Part shown: positions 61,700-64,000 of the stretch, one piece after another
Numbering within the stretch: position 1 is the first letter of the stretch
Layout of the letters: every line of letters begins with the position of its first letter
Source: an uncultured Erythrobacter sp.
GTDB lineage: Bacteria; Pseudomonadota; Alphaproteobacteria; Sphingomonadales; Sphingomonadaceae
Reading direction: 5' to 3'
DNA length: 64,000 nucleotides
Assembly: GCA_947488085.1 (NCBI GenBank)
Contig: CANKYI010000001.1
Location: 1,435,928 to 1,499,927, forward strand
Program-made: the position numbers and the translations under genes
The notes under the pieces: generated by a model
What the model saw: only the letters and a program-made list of their open reading frames with translations
Databases searched by the model: none
What the model was told of the DNA's origin: nothing

Positions 61700-62869
61700 G
61701 TGACCGTTAAGTCTCGTAGACTGTGTTTGGGCCTCGGTTCTCTGACGCTTCTGGCGAGCTGCATGAACTCCGGTGAGCCTGTCACGAGCGCTTACGCTGA
61801 ACCCCAGATTGAACCAGCAGTGGTTGAGGAACCGACACCGAGCAGTGTCCAAATCGACACGGCACCGGCCGTGGCCGCCGCACTTCCCCGCCCCGGCATA
61901 GACGGCCTCTCGGCTGCGCGCCCAATTCCCCGCCCCGCCCCTACAACTCCCCCTCGTCGAAGGTCTGGCAATTTCGGGCAGCTTGGAAACAGTGCATTCC
62001 ACGGAGGTTCGAGCTCATCCAGTAACTCATCTGACAATGGGAACACATCTACGGGTACTGGCGCGGGCGGTGCGACATCCAGCACACAAGTGGTCGTGCG
62101 AGGTTCGAATTTTCAGGTCCGTGAAACTGACTTTCGGCCGCGTCCGGCAGATGCAGGTAGCTTCACGGGCGCACAATCTGAACCTTTTGAGACGGCTAAT
62201 CCTTGTTCCGCACCTCCACCACCCGGATTGAACTTACCCGCCTATCAACCATGGCCACCTGAAGAGGCTTCATCGAGAGTCGCTCTTGACCGACTAATCG
62301 GTCCACGCGGCAATCTGTCGCTTTATGATACGGGTGAGTTGCTGCGAGAGGCGCTGAACCAGTCGGGTTATCAGCAGCATGCGTTCTATGCGGTCCCGGG
62401 CGGCTTTATCCTCGTGACAGAGACCGAGCGAACCGATCCTGAAGGCAATGGTGTCAATGGGATAGGCCGCTATCAAAGGCCGGGGGAGGATCGGACCGGC
62501 TTGCTCATCTCAATCCGAGACCTGTTTCTGGAGCGGCCCCCAACATATTATCGCTATATCGCAATTGTGGTCACAGACAGGCCATTTTGCTCTTCGGGAG
62601 CCACCCTTACACTTGAAGAGGCCTCGGCCCGCGTGCGACGGGGCCTGACCGATCTCACCGATGAAACACGCGACATCGCATTCGAAGATCGGTATCGCGT
62701 TACCGCGCTGATCTACGAATTCGTCAATGACGGCATTGGGTATGATCTTTCGATGGTCGCCCCCGGTCGCATTCCACCACAGGATCACCTCGCTCTTTCT
62801 GGACTGTCTGAGACAATTCCTCAAAGCTTCATCAAGGCGCGAAACTCAACTCCAGAAGCGCTGCCGTAA
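61700..62869 (+). CDS. Uncharacterised lipoprotein coupled to a TIR gene
   Basis: 389 residues, GTG start. Lipobox LTLLASCMN, then a low-complexity Pro/Ser/Thr/Gly/Asn region (about 30-130, including SSSSNSSDNGNTSTGTG), then a folded part with GNLSLYDTGELLREALNQSG, AFYAVPGGFILVTETER and a YRYIAIVVTDRPF segment. The globular part may be a sensor exposed in the periplasm. Its stop overlaps the TIR gene start by one base (TAATG), so both proteins are probably made together. Family not recognised. Confidence 0.75.
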   Translation: MTVKSRRLCLGLGSLTLLASCMNSGEPVTSAYAEPQIEPAVVEEPTPSSVQIDTAPAVAAALPRPGIDGLSAARPIPRPAPTTPPRRRSGNFGQLGNSAFHGGSSSSSNSSDNGNTSTGTGAGGATSSTQVVVRGSNFQVRETDFRPRPADAGSFTGAQSEPFETANPCSAPPPPGLNLPAYQPWPPEEASSRVALDRLIGPRGNLSLYDTGELLREALNQSGYQQHAFYAVPGGFILVTETERTDPEGNGVNGIGRYQRPGEDRTGLLISIRDLFLERPPTYYRYIAIVVTDRPFCSSGATLTLEEASARVRRGLTDLTDETRDIAFEDRYRVTALIYEFVNDGIGYDLSMVAPGRIPPQDHLALSGLSETIPQSFIKARNSTPEALP

Positions 62870-63558
62870 TGCGGGTTTTTATCAGCTATCGCCGCTCGGA
62901 CAGTAAGGATGTGGCGGCTCGCATCGCCGATAATCTCGCGATGACACCAGAGATTGATCACGTGTTCCTTGACGTTGATTCTATCGCGCATGGCGAGAAT
63001 TTTCCTGATCGGTTGAACTCAGAAATTGCCCGCGCCGACATTGTGCTTGCCGTAATCGGACCCCGTTGGCGGGGCGCAATCGCCGCGAATGACAAGCCTC
63101 GCATATTCAGCGATGAGGATTTCGTCCGGCGCGAGATTGAAATGGCATTGGGCAAAGGGAAACGCGTAATTCCGTGCCTTGTCGATAATGCGGAAATGCC
63201 ATCAGCTGAAACACTGCCCGCAAGCATCCACCAATTGGTAGAGCGCAACGCGATCACATTGCGCCACACGAGTTTCCGGGTCGATCTGGAAATTCTCGAA
63301 GACTCTATTCTAAACCGCAAAAGGGAATTGCGTCGTTCGCCAAGGCGGGTCGCAATGGGTGCCGTGTGGCGTTTTCTCGCAGGCTTCGCCGTCGCTACGC
63401 TCATTGCAATCGCGATTGCGTGGACTGGCGTGCGGACTATGCAAATGCCGCTTGAAACCATTCTTGGCGGCAGAGTGATGCTTGCACTTTTCCTGCTAAT
63501 CCTCTTCGCAGTTTGTCAGTATCGCACCTTTGTCCATCTGCGCAGATACCTGTCGTAG
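62869..63558 (+). CDS. Membrane-anchored TIR-domain protein
   Basis: 229 residues. TIR domain (about 1-140): MRVFISYRRSDSKDVAARIA, VFLDVDSIAHGENF, ADIVLAVIGPRW and DEDFVRREIEMALGKGKRVI, in which the Glu is the expected NADase residue. Two membrane helices follow (GAVWRFLAGFAVATLIAIAIAW and RVMLALFLLILFAVCQY). Cytoplasmic TIR with periplasmic loop is predicted. It is coupled to the lipoprotein gene and lies in ordinary chromosome outside the island. Confidence 0.85.
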   Translation: MRVFISYRRSDSKDVAARIADNLAMTPEIDHVFLDVDSIAHGENFPDRLNSEIARADIVLAVIGPRWRGAIAANDKPRIFSDEDFVRREIEMALGKGKRVIPCLVDNAEMPSAETLPASIHQLVERNAITLRHTSFRVDLEILEDSILNRKRELRRSPRRVAMGAVWRFLAGFAVATLIAIAIAWTGVRTMQMPLETILGGRVMLALFLLILFAVCQYRTFVHLRRYLS

Positions 63559-63685
63559 CCTACCGGTCTGCGCCTGCCGGGGCATACAGCTGGGAACGCC
63601 CCCTGCATCAAGGCGTTTGTTTATCACGGCTAAAGACCAAGATGTCGGCTCCGAGGGATCGGGAGCTTCCATTTAAAGGCGATTT

Positions 63686-64000
63686 ATGAAGCACGAAGAT
63701 TTCCGCGCTGAGCGAGCGGGCGATCCCATGGACTCACGATCCGATGGAGCGAACCGTCCGCGCAAGACCCAGATTGTTGTCGTGGGCGGCGGCGCTGGCG
63801 GGCTTGAACTCGTGCGCAAACTCGGCGCGAAATATGGGCGCAAACGGCACGACATCATTCTGGTCGACCAAAACCTCTCCCACATCTGGAAACCCCTACT
63901 GCACGAAGTTGCGGCTGGCTCGCTTGACGCCAATCTCGATGAAGTCGGCTATCGCGGGCATTGCGCGCGATGGGGCTATCGCTTCTTCCAAGGGTCGCTG
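63686..64000 (+). CDS. NADH dehydrogenase type II-like FAD/NAD(P) oxidoreductase, 3' end outside window
   Basis: First 105 residues only. After a 30-residue charged leader the FAD-binding motif QIVVVGGGAGGLELVRKLG appears, followed by IILVDQNLSHIWKPLLHEVA, typical of non-proton-pumping NADH:quinone oxidoreductase (NDH-2), which reduces quinone at the inner membrane. ATG 63686 is used; GTG and ATG codons closer to the motif are possible starts. Confidence 0.88.
   Translation, partial: MKHEDFRAERAGDPMDSRSDGANRPRKTQIVVVGGGAGGLELVRKLGAKYGRKRHDIILVDQNLSHIWKPLLHEVAAGSLDANLDEVGYRGHCARWGYRFFQGSL

Overview
The window looks like chromosome of an alphaproteobacterium of the order Sphingomonadales, most likely an Erythrobacter-type member of the Erythrobacteraceae. 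I infer this from gene content and order (pssA-psd, ffs-dnaX-ybaB, yajC-secD-secF, aroQ-accB-accC, an NDUFS4-like complex I protein, DUF6456, a BLUF photosensor) and from the moderately high GC with mixed codon use. No search was possible, so family names rest on motifs read in the translations.

Positions 1-31968 are mostly core genome: phospholipid synthesis (pssA, psd), a PAP2 membrane protein and a FabH-like ketosynthase that overlap tail to tail, tRNA-Tyr, rlmB, hupB and lon, a HExxH protein with ybaB, dnaX and the SRP RNA gene, two secreted proteins built from a Cys/Asp-rich repeat, hrpB and a polyprenyl diphosphate synthase, a chorismate mutase, a PepSY/response regulator/histidine kinase set, a SIMPL protein, an ABC-F ATPase with a uracil-DNA glycosylase, paired SnoaL-like genes, a membrane-bound LuxR regulator beside a DUF4199 protein, a glycosyltransferase and the Sec accessory genes.

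Positions 31969-54048 are a composite genomic island at tRNA-Pro(GGG). The tRNA 3' end and following bases recur at 38826 and 54007, which splits the island into two tandem elements. Element A (about 6.8 kb) has an intact tyrosine integrase, an HxlR regulator divergent from an enoyl-CoA hydratase/SnoaL/DoxX operon, and a 5'-damaged H-NOX gene fused by overlapping stop/start to a sigma-54 activator. Element B (about 15.2 kb) has only a dead integrase remnant at the same relative place. Its cargo looks like defence or conflict genes: a cytoplasmic subtilase with an alpha/beta hydrolase, a Cap12-like TIR protein with an FRG protein, and a tight three-gene operon of unrecognised proteins whose largest member may hold a split PIN-like nuclease. 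This last part is the best candidate for an undescribed system.

Positions 54049-64000 return to chromosome: a TonB-dependent receptor, a CitE-like lyase, a GTA-type holin, a curlin-repeat protein, a BLUF protein, aroQ-accB-accC, a lipoprotein translationally coupled to a membrane TIR protein, and the start of a type II NADH dehydrogenase.
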